DNA of 64,000 bases, from positions 62,001-126,000 of the forward strand of contig NZ_JFHD01000014.1 in the NCBI RefSeq assembly GCF_000698575.1, read 5' to 3'. This DNA comes from Caballeronia zhejiangensis. GTDB lineage: Bacteria; Pseudomonadota; Gammaproteobacteria; Burkholderiales; Burkholderiaceae. Made by a program: the position numbers and the translations under genes. The notes below the pieces were generated by a model. The model ran no database searches and was not told the origin of the DNA. It worked only from the letters and a program-made list of their open reading frames with translations. Shown piece after piece: positions 7,722 to 16,165 of this stretch; the first letter of the stretch is position 1, and every line of letters starts with the position of its first letter.

Positions 7722-8834
7722 TCAGCGCTGGCCGATTGTGATCTCGCCAAAGAGGTTCTTCTGGTCGCGCGGCTGCGAGCGCCAGTACTGCGGCGGCGCC
7801 GTGACGGTCGCGCCGAGCTCGGCGGCGGCGTGCCACGGCCAGCGCGGATCGTAGAGCATCGCGCGCGCCATCGCGACGTAGTCCGCCTTGCCGCTCGCCA
7901 CGATTTCTTCTGCTTCCTTCGCCTCCGTAATCAGTCCGACGGCGACAGTGTTCACGCCCGTCGCTTCCTTCACGGCCTGCGCAAACGGCACCTGATAGCC
8001 CGACGACAACGGAATCTTCTGCAACGGCGAAACGCCGCCCGACGATACATCGACCCAGTCGACGCCGCGCTTCTTCAACTCCGCTGCGAACGCGATCGTG
8101 TCTTCGATGCTCCAACCGCCTTCGACCCAGTCGGTCGCCGAAACGCGCACGCCGACGGGTTTGTCGGCCGGGAACGCGGCGCGCACGGCATCGAAGATTT
8201 CGAGCGGATAGCGCATGCGGTTTTCGAGCGAGCCGCCGTATTCGTCGGTGCGCTGATTGGCAATCGGCGACAGAAACTGATGCAGCAGATAACCATGCGC
8301 GCAATGCACTTCGATGCCGTCGATGCCGAGGCGCGCAGCCCGCTTCGCCGACGCGACGAACGCTTCCTTCACGCGGAGGAGACCGGCGGCGTCGAGCGCG
8401 AGCGGCGGCGTTTCTTCGGGCTTATGCGGAACGGACGACGGCGCGTAAGTCATCCACCCGCCATCGGCGACGGAAACCAGCGCTCCCCCTTCCCACGGCT
8501 TGCGGCTCGATGCCTTGCGGCCCGCGTGAGACAACTGCATCGTCACCGCGATCTTCGAATACTGGCGGATGGCGGCGAGCACGGGACGCAGCGCGGCTTC
8601 GGTGACATCGTCCCAGAGACCGAGATCGCCCGCCGTGATGCGTCCGTCCGGCTCGACGGCCGTCGCCTCGATGAACAGCATGCCCGCGCCCGACAACGCG
8701 AGCTGGCCGAGATGGATCATGTGCCATGCCGTGGCCTCGCCGCGCTCGGCGGAGTACTGGCACATCGGCGATACGAAGATGCGGTTCGGAAGTTCGAGAC
8801 CGCGTAGGGTCGTGGGTGTGAACAACGCGCTCAT
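7722..8834 (-). CDS. NADH:flavin oxidoreductase, YqjM/XenA-type old yellow enzyme
   Basis: This 370-aa FMN-dependent ene-reductase reduces activated C=C bonds using NAD(P)H. SPMCQYS with Cys25 is the diagnostic redox-tuning cysteine of the YqjM/XenA class. VHCAHGYLLHQFLSP supplies the two substrate-binding histidines (H-x2-H) of that class, and QLSHAGRKAS is the FMN-binding strand. The TIM barrel is complete and the length normal. It has its own terminator. A second, different-class old yellow enzyme lies at 50805-51920. The physiological substrate is unknown; xenobiotic or enal detoxification is usual for the family. Confidence 0.93.
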   Translation of the reverse strand: MSALFTPTTLRGLELPNRIFVSPMCQYSAERGEATAWHMIHLGQLALSGAGMLFIEATAVEPDGRITAGDLGLWDDVTEAALRPVLAAIRQYSKIAVTMQLSHAGRKASSRKPWEGGALVSVADGGWMTYAPSSVPHKPEETPPLALDAAGLLRVKEAFVASAKRAARLGIDGIEVHCAHGYLLHQFLSPIANQRTDEYGGSLENRMRYPLEIFDAVRAAFPADKPVGVRVSATDWVEGGWSIEDTIAFAAELKKRGVDWVDVSSGGVSPLQKIPLSSGYQVPFAQAVKEATGVNTVAVGLITEAKEAEEIVASGKADYVAMARAMLYDPRWPWHAAAELGATVTAPPQYWRSQPRDQKNLFGEITIGQR

Positions 8835-8925
8835 GGCGGTGACTCGTCGATGGAAATGAAGCGATCGAGAATAGCACCGCCCTTCACGACACGCAGAAAC
8901 GCCGATGGCTCATACCATCACACGT

Positions 8926-9648
8926 TCAGCGCGCATCCACGGTGAAGCGATCGAGCCACTCGCCGAACATCGCGCGGGCGGCGCGTTCGAGCTTCGCGCC
9001 GTGACGCGCGGTTTCCTCGCGCAACGCGGCGACCGTCGTGCCACTTTTCGCGACATCGCCCGGATAGGCGACGAGCCAGCTCTCGAAGCGCTCGACGAGC
9101 ACTTCCGGATGACACTGCAGCGCGAGCACGTGCTCGCCCCAGGTGAACGCCTGATGCGCGCACATATCTGTCGATGCGAGCAGCGTCGCGTCCTCGGGGA
9201 GATCGAAGGTATCGCCGTGCCAGTGAAAGACGGGCACGGACGCGCCTTCGGCTTCGAGATGCCGCAGCGCGGACGCGCGTCCCGCGTCGGTCAGCGTGAG
9301 CGGCGACCAGCCGAGCTCCAGCTTCCCCGACGGATACACCCGCGCGCCGAGCGCGCGCGCGATCAGTTGCGAGCCGAGACAGATGCCGATGGTCGGCAAG
9401 CCCGCCGCGATGCGCTTTTCGAGCATCGAAAGCAGCGGCGCGAGATGCGGATAGTGCGCGTCTTCAAAAGCCCCGATCGGACCGCCGAGAACGACGAGCA
9501 AGGAAGGATCGAGCGGATTGGGCGCATCGATGCGCCCGCGCCCGACGTCCAGATACCGCACCGGCAGGCCGCGATCGCCGAGCACGAGTTCGAGGCTGCC
9601 CAGATCTTCGAAATAGACGTGGCGAATCGCCAGGACTTCATGTTTCAT
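8926..9648 (-). CDS. Class I glutamine amidotransferase-like protein (GMP synthase-like)
   Basis: This 240-aa protein has the class I glutaminase triad: nucleophile Cys in TIGICLGSQLIARALGA, and the His/Glu pair in LALQCHPEV. HWHGDTFDLP is also conserved in stand-alone GMP-synthase-like amidotransferases. No synthase domain is attached and no partner is adjacent. The start at 9648 (MKHEVLAIRHV) is chosen because the upstream residues are low-complexity and Arg-rich. The protein may release ammonia or act on a gamma-glutamyl compound; the substrate cannot be named. Confidence 0.88.
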   Translation of the reverse strand: MKHEVLAIRHVYFEDLGSLELVLGDRGLPVRYLDVGRGRIDAPNPLDPSLLVVLGGPIGAFEDAHYPHLAPLLSMLEKRIAAGLPTIGICLGSQLIARALGARVYPSGKLELGWSPLTLTDAGRASALRHLEAEGASVPVFHWHGDTFDLPEDATLLASTDMCAHQAFTWGEHVLALQCHPEVLVERFESWLVAYPGDVAKSGTTVAALREETARHGAKLERAARAMFGEWLDRFTVDAR

Positions 9649-9801
9649 CGGCGGCTTTCCGTAGGTCGAGCGCGTGTGGCCCGGAACGAAGTTGTGACGA
9701 GCCGCGCCTCGCGGTGAGGCGCGACGGGCACAGTCTAACCGACTCGCCGCGGCCCCACAGCGCCGGATGACGCCCAATGGCTTGTACGCCGTCCGCCCGG
9801 A

Positions 9802-10446
9802 TCAGGCGACCTGGGCGAAGACCTTCCAGCTTTTCTTCTGCGTGGCAACGTCGGCTTCTTCGTATACCGAACAGTCGAGACGCAGATCGGTGTCCGCCAT
9901 GTCGATCTGAAGAAGCGAGCAGTGATGCGGCGTCTTCTTCGGATTCTTGCTCGCTTCGAAGTGCGAGCAGGACAGACACATGCGGTGCGCCGGAATCTGC
10001 TGTTGCGATTCGAGCTGACGGATGGTCTTGAGCAGCGTGCGGTAGAACGCAACCTGCTCGTCCTCGCGCAGCGTGCCGACCGCCTTCGCGAGGAAGTCCG
10101 GCCATTGCAGCGCCTTCTTCGCGGCCGTGCGGCCACGCGCGGTCAGACGAACCGCGAGCGCGCGGCCATCGTCGAGCGCGCGGCGCTTTTCGACGAGACC
10201 CTTGCCTTCGAGCGTGCTCACCGCATCGCTCGTCGTGGCGGCGGTCAACGCCGTTTCACGCGCGATCTCGCCGAGGCGCATCGGCCCCTTGCGCTGCATC
10301 AGCAGAACGAGAATTTCACCCTGGGTCGGCGTCAGCCCCGCGCCTTCCGCCCATTCCCATGCCTGGCTGCGCATCGCGGTGCTCAGCCTCAGCAGGCCGT
10401 GGGTCACCCGCCCCGTCGCCTGCTCTCCGTAAACGCCTTCACTCAT
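9802..10446 (-). CDS. MarR family regulator with C-terminal four-cysteine cluster
   Basis: This is a 214-aa winged-helix regulator. The MarR domain spans about 15-145, with LTPTQGEILVLLMQRKGPMRLGEIARETALTAATTSDAV and a wing around KRRALDDGRALAV. About 60 residues longer than a minimal MarR, its tail carries Cys157, Cys160, Cys176 and Cys192 (spacing C-x2-C-x15-C-x15-C) plus nearby His, a pattern suited to a Zn or Fe-S site. The start MSEGVYGEQ (10446) was chosen over Arg-rich upstream residues. A long AT-rich intergenic region with DnaA-box-like repeats lies upstream. Targets are unknown. Confidence 0.88.
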   Translation of the reverse strand: MSEGVYGEQATGRVTHGLLRLSTAMRSQAWEWAEGAGLTPTQGEILVLLMQRKGPMRLGEIARETALTAATTSDAVSTLEGKGLVEKRRALDDGRALAVRLTARGRTAAKKALQWPDFLAKAVGTLREDEQVAFYRTLLKTIRQLESQQQIPAHRMCLSCSHFEASKNPKKTPHHCSLLQIDMADTDLRLDCSVYEEADVATQKKSWKVFAQVA

Positions 10447-11095
10447 AGTCTTTCGCTTGTTGTTCCGCTTATGTGTTTGACGGCACGTTCGCGCCGACCG
10501 CCGCGAACACCTCGTCCGAAACGCCGTCCGCAGAAGAGTACTCCGAACCCCTTGCGAACTGCACTTCGTTCTCGGTCCCCGCCGTCTCAAAATTCAGGCG
10601 TGCCAAGCCAATTAGCGGTGCCTGATTGGGGACATTGCAACCCTCTTCGTTTTGCGCCTTCTTATGGTCCTGCTCGTGGCGCTGTTTTCCTGCCGACTAT
10701 AACGCTACGCCAGCAAAGTCGCCATTCTAAGCGACCTAGAACAAACGTACACCTTAATTATCCACGCAGAACTGTGGATAACCCGTGGAAAAACGTCTTC
10801 TTTGTTTGTGGACGTATTCTTGATAACACTGCCGGCGCGTCGCACGCCCTTCGGTTGTCCAGAATTTCGTATCGCGACGAGCGCATGATCCACATGGTTA
10901 TCATCGCGCTAGCACGTTGACTCTGAACCTCTTTTTGACGTTTTCCACAGCGACGCGCAGGCCTTGTTAACTACTATTACGGATGTATACGGATTCTTCG
11001 AAGTAAACCTTAGCGACGTCGAATCGGTTCTTTTTCAAACGTTGCCGTGAGCGCGTTATTCCCGTTGCTCGTCAAGCACATGTTTCATTCGGCTC
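10447..11095. other. Long AT-rich intergenic region upstream of marR-type gene
   Basis: About 650 bp without a convincing gene separates the MarR-type gene from the YbdK terminator. The part from about 10740 to 11040 is clearly richer in A and T than its surroundings and holds a cluster of DnaA-box-like nonamers (listed separately). The long plus-strand open frame across 9922-10920 is the antisense frame of the marR-type gene running on, and I do not regard it as a gene. Confidence 0.6.
10758..10949. repeat. Cluster of DnaA-box-like nonamers
   Basis: Against the consensus TTATNCACA, one perfect match reads on the minus strand (TGTGGATAA at 10773-10781). One-mismatch relatives are TTATCCACG at 10758-10766 (inverted relative to the perfect box, 6 bp apart), CGTGGAAAA at 10784-10792 (minus-strand TTTTCCACG) and TTTTCCACA at 10941-10949. 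The first pair forms a 9-bp near-perfect inverted repeat. The origin genes dnaA, dnaN, parAB and repA are absent, so this may be a DnaA-binding regulatory or titration site rather than an origin. Confidence 0.5.
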
Positions 11096-11135
11096 AAAAA
11101 CAAAGGCCGCTTCGGAATAGTTCGAAGCGGCCTTT
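11096..11135 (-). terminator. Strong rho-independent terminator of the ybdK-type gene
   Basis: A perfect 13-bp stem AAAGGCCGCTTCG / CGAAGCGGCCTTT (11102-11114 with 11123-11135) has an 8-nt loop and, on the minus strand, a T-rich tract. It lies 43 bp after the YbdK stop. Confidence 0.9.
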
Positions 11136-11177
11136 CGTCATGATTCGCTGAGCATCAGCGTAAGCGTAAGCGCTGCG

Positions 11178-12290
11178 TTATCGACGCCATTGCAGACATT
11201 GCTGTCTGACTGCCTCGTGCAGCGACTTCTCCTTGTCGACCACGCCGCGCAGCCACGTCGCGTCGTTCACGCCGCGCGCGATGTCCGCGACTTCCGCCAG
11301 CGCGGCCTGCGAGCCGAGCGCTTCGGCGTGCGGCGCGAGCACGTCGAGCGTTGCCAGAATGTCCTCGCCGATGGTCTGCCGCTCGCCCGTCTGCGGATGG
11401 ATGCAGGTGCCTTCCAGCCCGAAGCGGCACGCCTCGAAGCGGTTGAACGTGTAGACCAGATAGTCGTCCTCCCGCGGCGTCAGCGGCTTGTCCAGCAGCA
11501 GATAGCGCGAGAGCGTCTGGATGTAGCAGGCGATCGCCGCGGCACGGTCGACGGACAGCGGCGTGTCCATCACGCGCACTTCGATCGTGCCGAAGCCGGG
11601 CTTCGGCCGGATGTCCCAGTAGAAGTCCTTCATGCTATTGACGACGCCCGTGTTGACCATCTTCGAGAAATATTCCTCGAAGCCGTCCCAGGTCAGCACG
11701 AAGGGCGCGCGTCCCGACAGCGGAAAAGCGAATACCGAGTTCAGACGCGCCGAGTGAAAGCCCGTATCGACGCCCTGAATGTAAGGCGACGACGCCGAAA
11801 GCGCGATGAAATGCGGGATGTAGCGCGACATCGCATGCAGCAGGAAGAGCGCGCTGTTCGGATCGGGACAGCCGATATGTACGTGCTGCCCGAACACCGT
11901 GAACTGTTTGGCAAGGTATCCGTACAGCTCGGAAATGTACTGAAAGCGCGGCGCGTCATAGATCTGGCGATCGCTCCATTGCTGGAACGCATGCGTGCCG
12001 CCGCCCGCAAGCCCGACGTTCAGCTGGTCCGCCGCGGCGACGAGCACGTCGCGGATCTTGCGCAGATCGGTCACGGCCTGCTCGTGCGTCGTGCAGATGC
12101 CGGTCGACAGCTCGATCATGCTTTCGGTTATTTCGGGCGTGATGTTGCCCGGAATCTTTTCGTCCTTGATGAGACGCATGAGGTCCGACGCGGCGCGCGT
12201 CAGATCGTAGTCATGCGTGTTGACGACCTGGATCTCCAGCTCGACGCCGAACGTGAACGGTTCGGAGTTGATGAAAGGTTCGAGTGCCAT
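11178..12290 (-). CDS. ybdK: YbdK-type carboxylate-amine ligase (glutamate-cysteine ligase family 2)
   Basis: This 370-aa ATP-dependent ligase belongs to the GCS2 family; E. coli YbdK has weak glutamate-cysteine ligase activity. It starts [21 protein letters not shown], where the VELEIQ segment is the conserved ATP/Mg strand. [41 protein letters not shown] and [15 protein letters not shown] follow in family order. AAGAGG is a good Shine-Dalgarno sequence. It begins 40 bp after the antiporter stop, so the two are probably co-transcribed. A true GshA is encoded at 36806-38425, so this enzyme is probably not the main glutathione route. Confidence 0.9.
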   Translation of the reverse strand: MALEPFINSEPFTFGVELEIQVVNTHDYDLTRAASDLMRLIKDEKIPGNITPEITESMIELSTGICTTHEQAVTDLRKIRDVLVAAADQLNVGLAGGGTHAFQQWSDRQIYDAPRFQYISELYGYLAKQFTVFGQHVHIGCPDPNSALFLLHAMSRYIPHFIALSASSPYIQGVDTGFHSARLNSVFAFPLSGRAPFVLTWDGFEEYFSKMVNTGVVNSMKDFYWDIRPKPGFGTIEVRVMDTPLSVDRAAAIACYIQTLSRYLLLDKPLTPREDDYLVYTFNRFEACRFGLEGTCIHPQTGERQTIGEDILATLDVLAPHAEALGSQAALAEVADIARGVNDATWLRGVVDKEKSLHEAVRQQCLQWRR

Positions 12291-12330
12291 GGCGCCTCTT
12301 GAATGAACAATGCTTGAAGAGTACGGGCGC

Positions 12331-13533
12331 TTACTCGCGCCGCTCGCCCACCGCCGACAGGCTACGGTACACGACGAAAGGCGAGACGATCTGCAACACG
12401 ACGATCGAGCACATGACGATCGCGCGCAACGTCGGGTCGTAGTCCGGATAGAGCACGTACATGTCGTCGACGAGCAGATACGCGAGCGCGGACATCGGCG
12501 TGAGCGCGACGCCGAGCGCCGCGCCCTGCTTCCAGTTGAGGCCGCTCGGTTTCGCGAAAATCAGCACGCCGACCAGCTTGCCGACGAAACGCGCAACGAT
12601 CAGCCCGACCGCCGCAACGCCGCCGAGCGCGATGTCGCGCCAGTGAAACGATGTCAGCGTCAGCGCGAACAGGATCACGGTGAGCAGCCATCCGGCGGAA
12701 CCGAAATGCGACGGCCACAGTTGCGGGCGTTCATCGGCGTTCTTCACGATGATGCCCGCGGCGAGCAGCGCGAGAATCGTCGACAGCTTGAAGATGTGCG
12801 CGATCGCGATCGCCAGCAGCACGAGCCCGAAGAGCGCGACGAACGAATGCTCGTCGTTCGCGGGCAGGCGCCGCACGAGCATGTTGCACGCGCGCGCGAG
12901 CAGGAACGCGAGCACGAGCGAACCGATCAGCAGATAAAGCGGCTGCAGGATCGTCGCAAACGCATTGCCGTAGATTTCCTGATGCAGCACGCCGGCCGCG
13001 AGCTTCTCGACGACCACCGCGTACATGCTGTTCAGCGCCGTCAGCGTCAGGAGGCGCTGCGTGACCTGGCCTTCCGCGCGCAATTCGGTCTTCAACTGGA
13101 TGACCATCGCGGGCGACGTGGCCATCGCGATGGATGCGATCACGACCGAAGGCATCGTCGGCACGTTGAGGAGCGTCAGCGCGATCAGCACGAGGCCGAA
13201 CGTGAGCGTCGATTCGGCGATGCTCGACAGAATCAGATACGGATTGCGGCGAATCCAGCGCAAGTCGAGCCGTCCGCCCAGTTCGAAGAGCAAGAGCCCG
13301 AGCGCGACATCGAGCAGCGGCCGCGACAGTCCGCCCGCGCTCGCGTCGATGACGCCGAGGCCCGCGTTGCCGGCAATCAGCCCGATCACCGCGAAACCGG
13401 TGATGCGCGGCAAGCGCCACGCGCGCCACAGCAACTCGCCGGCGAGGCCCGCCGTGACGAGCGCGAGGCCGGCCCAGAGAATCGCGTCGGGTTCGAGCGG
13501 CCAGGCGGGCAAAAATGAAAATGCCGAATTCAT
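12331..13533 (-). CDS. Cation:proton antiporter (CPA2 / Kef-type)
   Basis: This 400-aa integral membrane protein has about 12-13 hydrophobic segments. The N-terminal half resembles the CPA2 exchanger core, with [37 protein letters not shown] and the unwound-helix [19 protein letters not shown]. No C-terminal RCK/TrkA domain follows, so it is shorter than KefB/KefC. It should exchange Na+ or K+ for H+ across the inner membrane; ion selectivity cannot be read. It is probably the first gene of a two-gene unit with ybdK. An 800-bp non-coding region with repeated GTTTAC hexamers lies upstream. Confidence 0.88.
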   Translation of the reverse strand: MNSAFSFLPAWPLEPDAILWAGLALVTAGLAGELLWRAWRLPRITGFAVIGLIAGNAGLGVIDASAGGLSRPLLDVALGLLLFELGGRLDLRWIRRNPYLILSSIAESTLTFGLVLIALTLLNVPTMPSVVIASIAMATSPAMVIQLKTELRAEGQVTQRLLTLTALNSMYAVVVEKLAAGVLHQEIYGNAFATILQPLYLLIGSLVLAFLLARACNMLVRRLPANDEHSFVALFGLVLLAIAIAHIFKLSTILALLAAGIIVKNADERPQLWPSHFGSAGWLLTVILFALTLTSFHWRDIALGGVAAVGLIVARFVGKLVGVLIFAKPSGLNWKQGAALGVALTPMSALAYLLVDDMYVLYPDYDPTLRAIVMCSIVVLQIVSPFVVYRSLSAVGERRE

Positions 13534-14335
13534 CGTATGGGATTCTCCTTCGGTGCTGCAGCAGAGCGTGCACGTTCCGTTGCGTGACTCGCATCGGCGG
13601 CGCGCGCTCGCGGACGAGGCGCATCCGCCCGGCTACGCGAGCGTTGGTTCATTCAGGCGAATCGAAATGCGAACGAACACGGCGTCACGGCGGAACCGTG
13701 CACGAATTAGACGACGCGTCCGGCTGACCACGAGACGCCTTGCATGCCCTCAATGTCGCACCGGACATCTCCGATCCGTGTGACATGAGTGGCGCATGCG
13801 GCGCCCGCTCGGATGCCGGGCCGAACGCAGCAAACGACGGTTGCGGCTTCGTTGATCAGATTCTTGGCTCGCAACCATCGTTCCATTGAAGCGGACGCCA
13901 TCTTGGAGAGGGCGCAACGCAGGAAGAAGCGCGATTGTGCCATACCTCGCGTCGCCCGGCAGAAAGTCCAAGCTCATGATTCTTATGAAGTAAAAGCGAC
14001 TGCCAGGCTCGACGCGAATGGCAAACCTGACCGGCTACCGGCTTGCCCGGCGATCGGACTTCCACGTTTACGGCCGGCCGATGAACTCGCCGTCAGGTGT
14101 TTACAGGTTTACTGTATATAAACGTAGTAGTGGTTAACAAAGCAACGCCTTTTCTGTTGATAACATGGGTTTTGTCTTTTTATTCAATCATTTGGAGAAA
14201 GCAGAAGCGGGCCGTAAACATGTTGGCGCCGCGCGGTGAACGCGGAACAACTTTTGGCCGCGTAAACCGGACGCCTCAGTTGTCCCGTTTACGTGCACAA
14301 CGCGTTCACACGACTTTCACACGCAATTCGACGGC
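13534..14335. other. Long intergenic region with AT-rich island
   Basis: About 800 bp lies between the antiporter start and the mnmC stop. Open frames of about 75-110 codons exist here, but none shows recognisable motifs or a good ribosome-binding site. The part from 14090 to 14220 is strongly AT-rich for this genome and holds the GTTTAC repeats described separately. A DnaA-box match TTATCCACA at 14336-14344 overlaps the mnmC stop codon. Confidence 0.55.
14065..14292. repeat. Cluster of GTTTAC/GTAAAC hexamers
   Basis: Six copies of one hexamer occur in 230 bp: GTTTAC at 14066-14071, 14099-14104, 14107-14112 and 14287-14292, and the inverse GTAAAC at 14214-14219 and 14262-14267. A partial inverse (TAAAC at 14119-14123) faces the third copy. 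Several copies extend to CGTTTACG. Such density is not expected by chance in GC-rich DNA and suggests a multi-site binding region for one protein. Confidence 0.55.
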
Positions 14336-16147
14336 TTATCCACAACTTGCCGGGGATATCTCGCCGTGCCTCAACGCCTTTAGCAAAAAGCGGGCTGGAT
14401 CGATGGCTTCGGCCAGTTCGCGCTCGATGGGCCAGGGTTCACCTTCGACGAGCGAAGCGATCAGCTCGGCCGCGAGCGTCGCCCAGACGAGTCCGCGCGA
14501 GCCGAACGCAAACGCGCCATAGAGACCCGGGATGCGCGGCAGATCGAGCGGCCACGCGCCCGACAGTTCACGCGCATCGCGGCGCGCGGCGTGTTCGTCG
14601 GCGAGCTGGCCGATCATCGGCATGCGGTCGCTCGTCACGCAGCGAAACGCGACGCGACCCGCGCGTACTGTGCCCGGCATCAGCGCGAGGTCCGGCAACA
14701 TGCCCGCCACGCGCCCGATGTTCTCCCGATGTCCGGCCTCGCGGATCGCGCGATCGGGATCGTCGATGTCATACGTCGCGCCGACGAGCGTGCCGCCCGC
14801 GCCGAGCGGCACCGCGTAGCCTTCGCCGATCACCGGCATGCGCAGAGGATCGAGCGCGCAGCTATCGAGCACGGTGAGTTGGCCGCGCACGCTGCGCGTC
14901 GGTTCGCCGTACAGGCCAGCGAGCCGCGCCGCATCGTGCGCGTTCGCAAGCACGATGACCGGCGCGCTCGCGATCTCACCGCCGCTCGCGTCGAACGCGC
15001 GCCAGATGCGGCCATCGTGTTCGATGCGCGTCACTTCGGTATTCATGCGCGCTGTGATCCGCGCCGAAGCGTCATCGATTTGCGCCGCGCACACGGCCGC
15101 GGGCGAGATCGCACCGCCGCGTGGAAAGAACCAGCCGCCGCGCGCGACATCAACGCCCGCGATGCGCGATGCATCCGCGCGCGTCATAGCCTGCACGTAG
15201 TCGGATGGATACGCGAATCGCGCGATGGCGGCGGCGAGCGCATCGGCGTCGTCGGCCGTATCGGCGATCTGAAGCAGACCCGCGCCGCTGCGATGCAACT
15301 CGTGATTCGCGTCTTCCAGCGCGCGCCATCGGCGTAACGCGTAGAGAAATGCCGCGCGCGTGAGGCGTGCGGCGACGCTGTCGTCGCGCCAGACGATCGG
15401 ATGAAACACGCCCGCCGGATTGCCCGATGCATCGCGCGCGGAGACCGCATGACGATCGACCAGCGTGATGTGCCAGCCGCGCGCGGCGAGCCGCGAACTC
15501 ACCGCGCAGCCCGCGAGCCCCGCGCCGATGACGATGGCTTCGCGCGCGCCCGCGTCGCAAGGCAGCGGCGGTTCATGACGACGCACACGCCAGCGCGGTG
15601 CGAAGCGCGCAACGAGCGGCGCATCCGTTGCGTCGGGCGAGCAGTCGAAACCCGACGATGCCAGCGCGCGCCGCAACGTCGGACGATGCGCCGGAGAGGC
15701 GTTCGCGCAAACCGTCGCGCCGTCGCCGGCAAAGCGCGCGAGCGTCTTGCACAGCTTGCGCGGATCGTCCGGCGCATCGAGATGAAACGCGTCGGCGCGC
15801 AGCCAGAGTTTCGCGAGCATCTCGTGGACGTCATCGCCGATGGCGAGCGTCAGCACGACGCGCCCATCATCGAACTCGAGGCGATGCACGCCCGGCACGC
15901 GCACCGGCCAGGCGCGCGCGAGTTCGGCGGCGAGCGGCGATGGATCGTCGGCCGAAGGCGGTTCGTTCAGCGCATTCGGCTGCGCGATAGCGACGACATG
16001 CAGCCGCTCGCAACGCGCTTCGTCGTCGCGCCAGCGTTGCCAGAGCGGAAGGAAGGCGCTGAACGTCGTATCGACGAAAGTGAAGATGCGTTCATGCCGC
16101 CAGCGCACGGGCAGATCGTGCGGCGCGAAAAGCAGGGATTCGGTCAT
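14336..16147 (-). CDS. mnmC: MnmC-type FAD-dependent tRNA cmnm5s2U34 oxidoreductase with degenerate methyltransferase half
   Basis: This 603-aa protein belongs to the MnmC family, which converts cmnm5s2U34 to nm5s2U34 (FAD domain) and then to mnm5s2U34 (SAM domain). The C-terminal oxidase (about 204-603) looks intact: VIGAGLAGCAVSSRLAARGW, ASGNPAGVFHPIVW and GAFAFGSRGLVW. The N-terminal methyltransferase half is not. It starts late (MTESLLFAPHDLPVRWRHER), the SAM motif normally reading ETGFGTGxNFL is FVDTTFSAFLPLW (24-36), and the usual LDGFAPxxN is HLDAPDDPRKL. The start is 18 bp after the preceding stop, so no longer N-terminus is available. Oxidase function is likely; methylation is doubtful. 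Confidence 0.88.
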   Translation of the reverse strand: MTESLLFAPHDLPVRWRHERIFTFVDTTFSAFLPLWQRWRDDEARCERLHVVAIAQPNALNEPPSADDPSPLAAELARAWPVRVPGVHRLEFDDGRVVLTLAIGDDVHEMLAKLWLRADAFHLDAPDDPRKLCKTLARFAGDGATVCANASPAHRPTLRRALASSGFDCSPDATDAPLVARFAPRWRVRRHEPPLPCDAGAREAIVIGAGLAGCAVSSRLAARGWHITLVDRHAVSARDASGNPAGVFHPIVWRDDSVAARLTRAAFLYALRRWRALEDANHELHRSGAGLLQIADTADDADALAAAIARFAYPSDYVQAMTRADASRIAGVDVARGGWFFPRGGAISPAAVCAAQIDDASARITARMNTEVTRIEHDGRIWRAFDASGGEIASAPVIVLANAHDAARLAGLYGEPTRSVRGQLTVLDSCALDPLRMPVIGEGYAVPLGAGGTLVGATYDIDDPDRAIREAGHRENIGRVAGMLPDLALMPGTVRAGRVAFRCVTSDRMPMIGQLADEHAARRDARELSGAWPLDLPRIPGLYGAFAFGSRGLVWATLAAELIASLVEGEPWPIERELAEAIDPARFLLKALRHGEISPASCG

Positions 16148-16165
16148 GCGAAAGATTGGGAAACA

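Noticed and set aside
13707-13977. Small minus-strand frames of 75-78 codons in the antiporter-mnmC gap
   Set aside because: No Shine-Dalgarno sequence, no recognisable domain, and two competing frames in the same place.
14110-14129. LexA (SOS) box
   Set aside because: The left half CTGTATAT fits, but the right half has TAG in place of the essential CAG, and no SOS-type gene follows. It is better treated as part of the GTTTAC cluster.
10447-14335. Chromosomal replication origin suggested by DnaA boxes and AT-rich islands
   Set aside because: No dnaA, dnaN, gyrB, gidAB, parAB or repA genes lie in the window, and the boxes are split over two regions 3 kb apart. I report only the box clusters.
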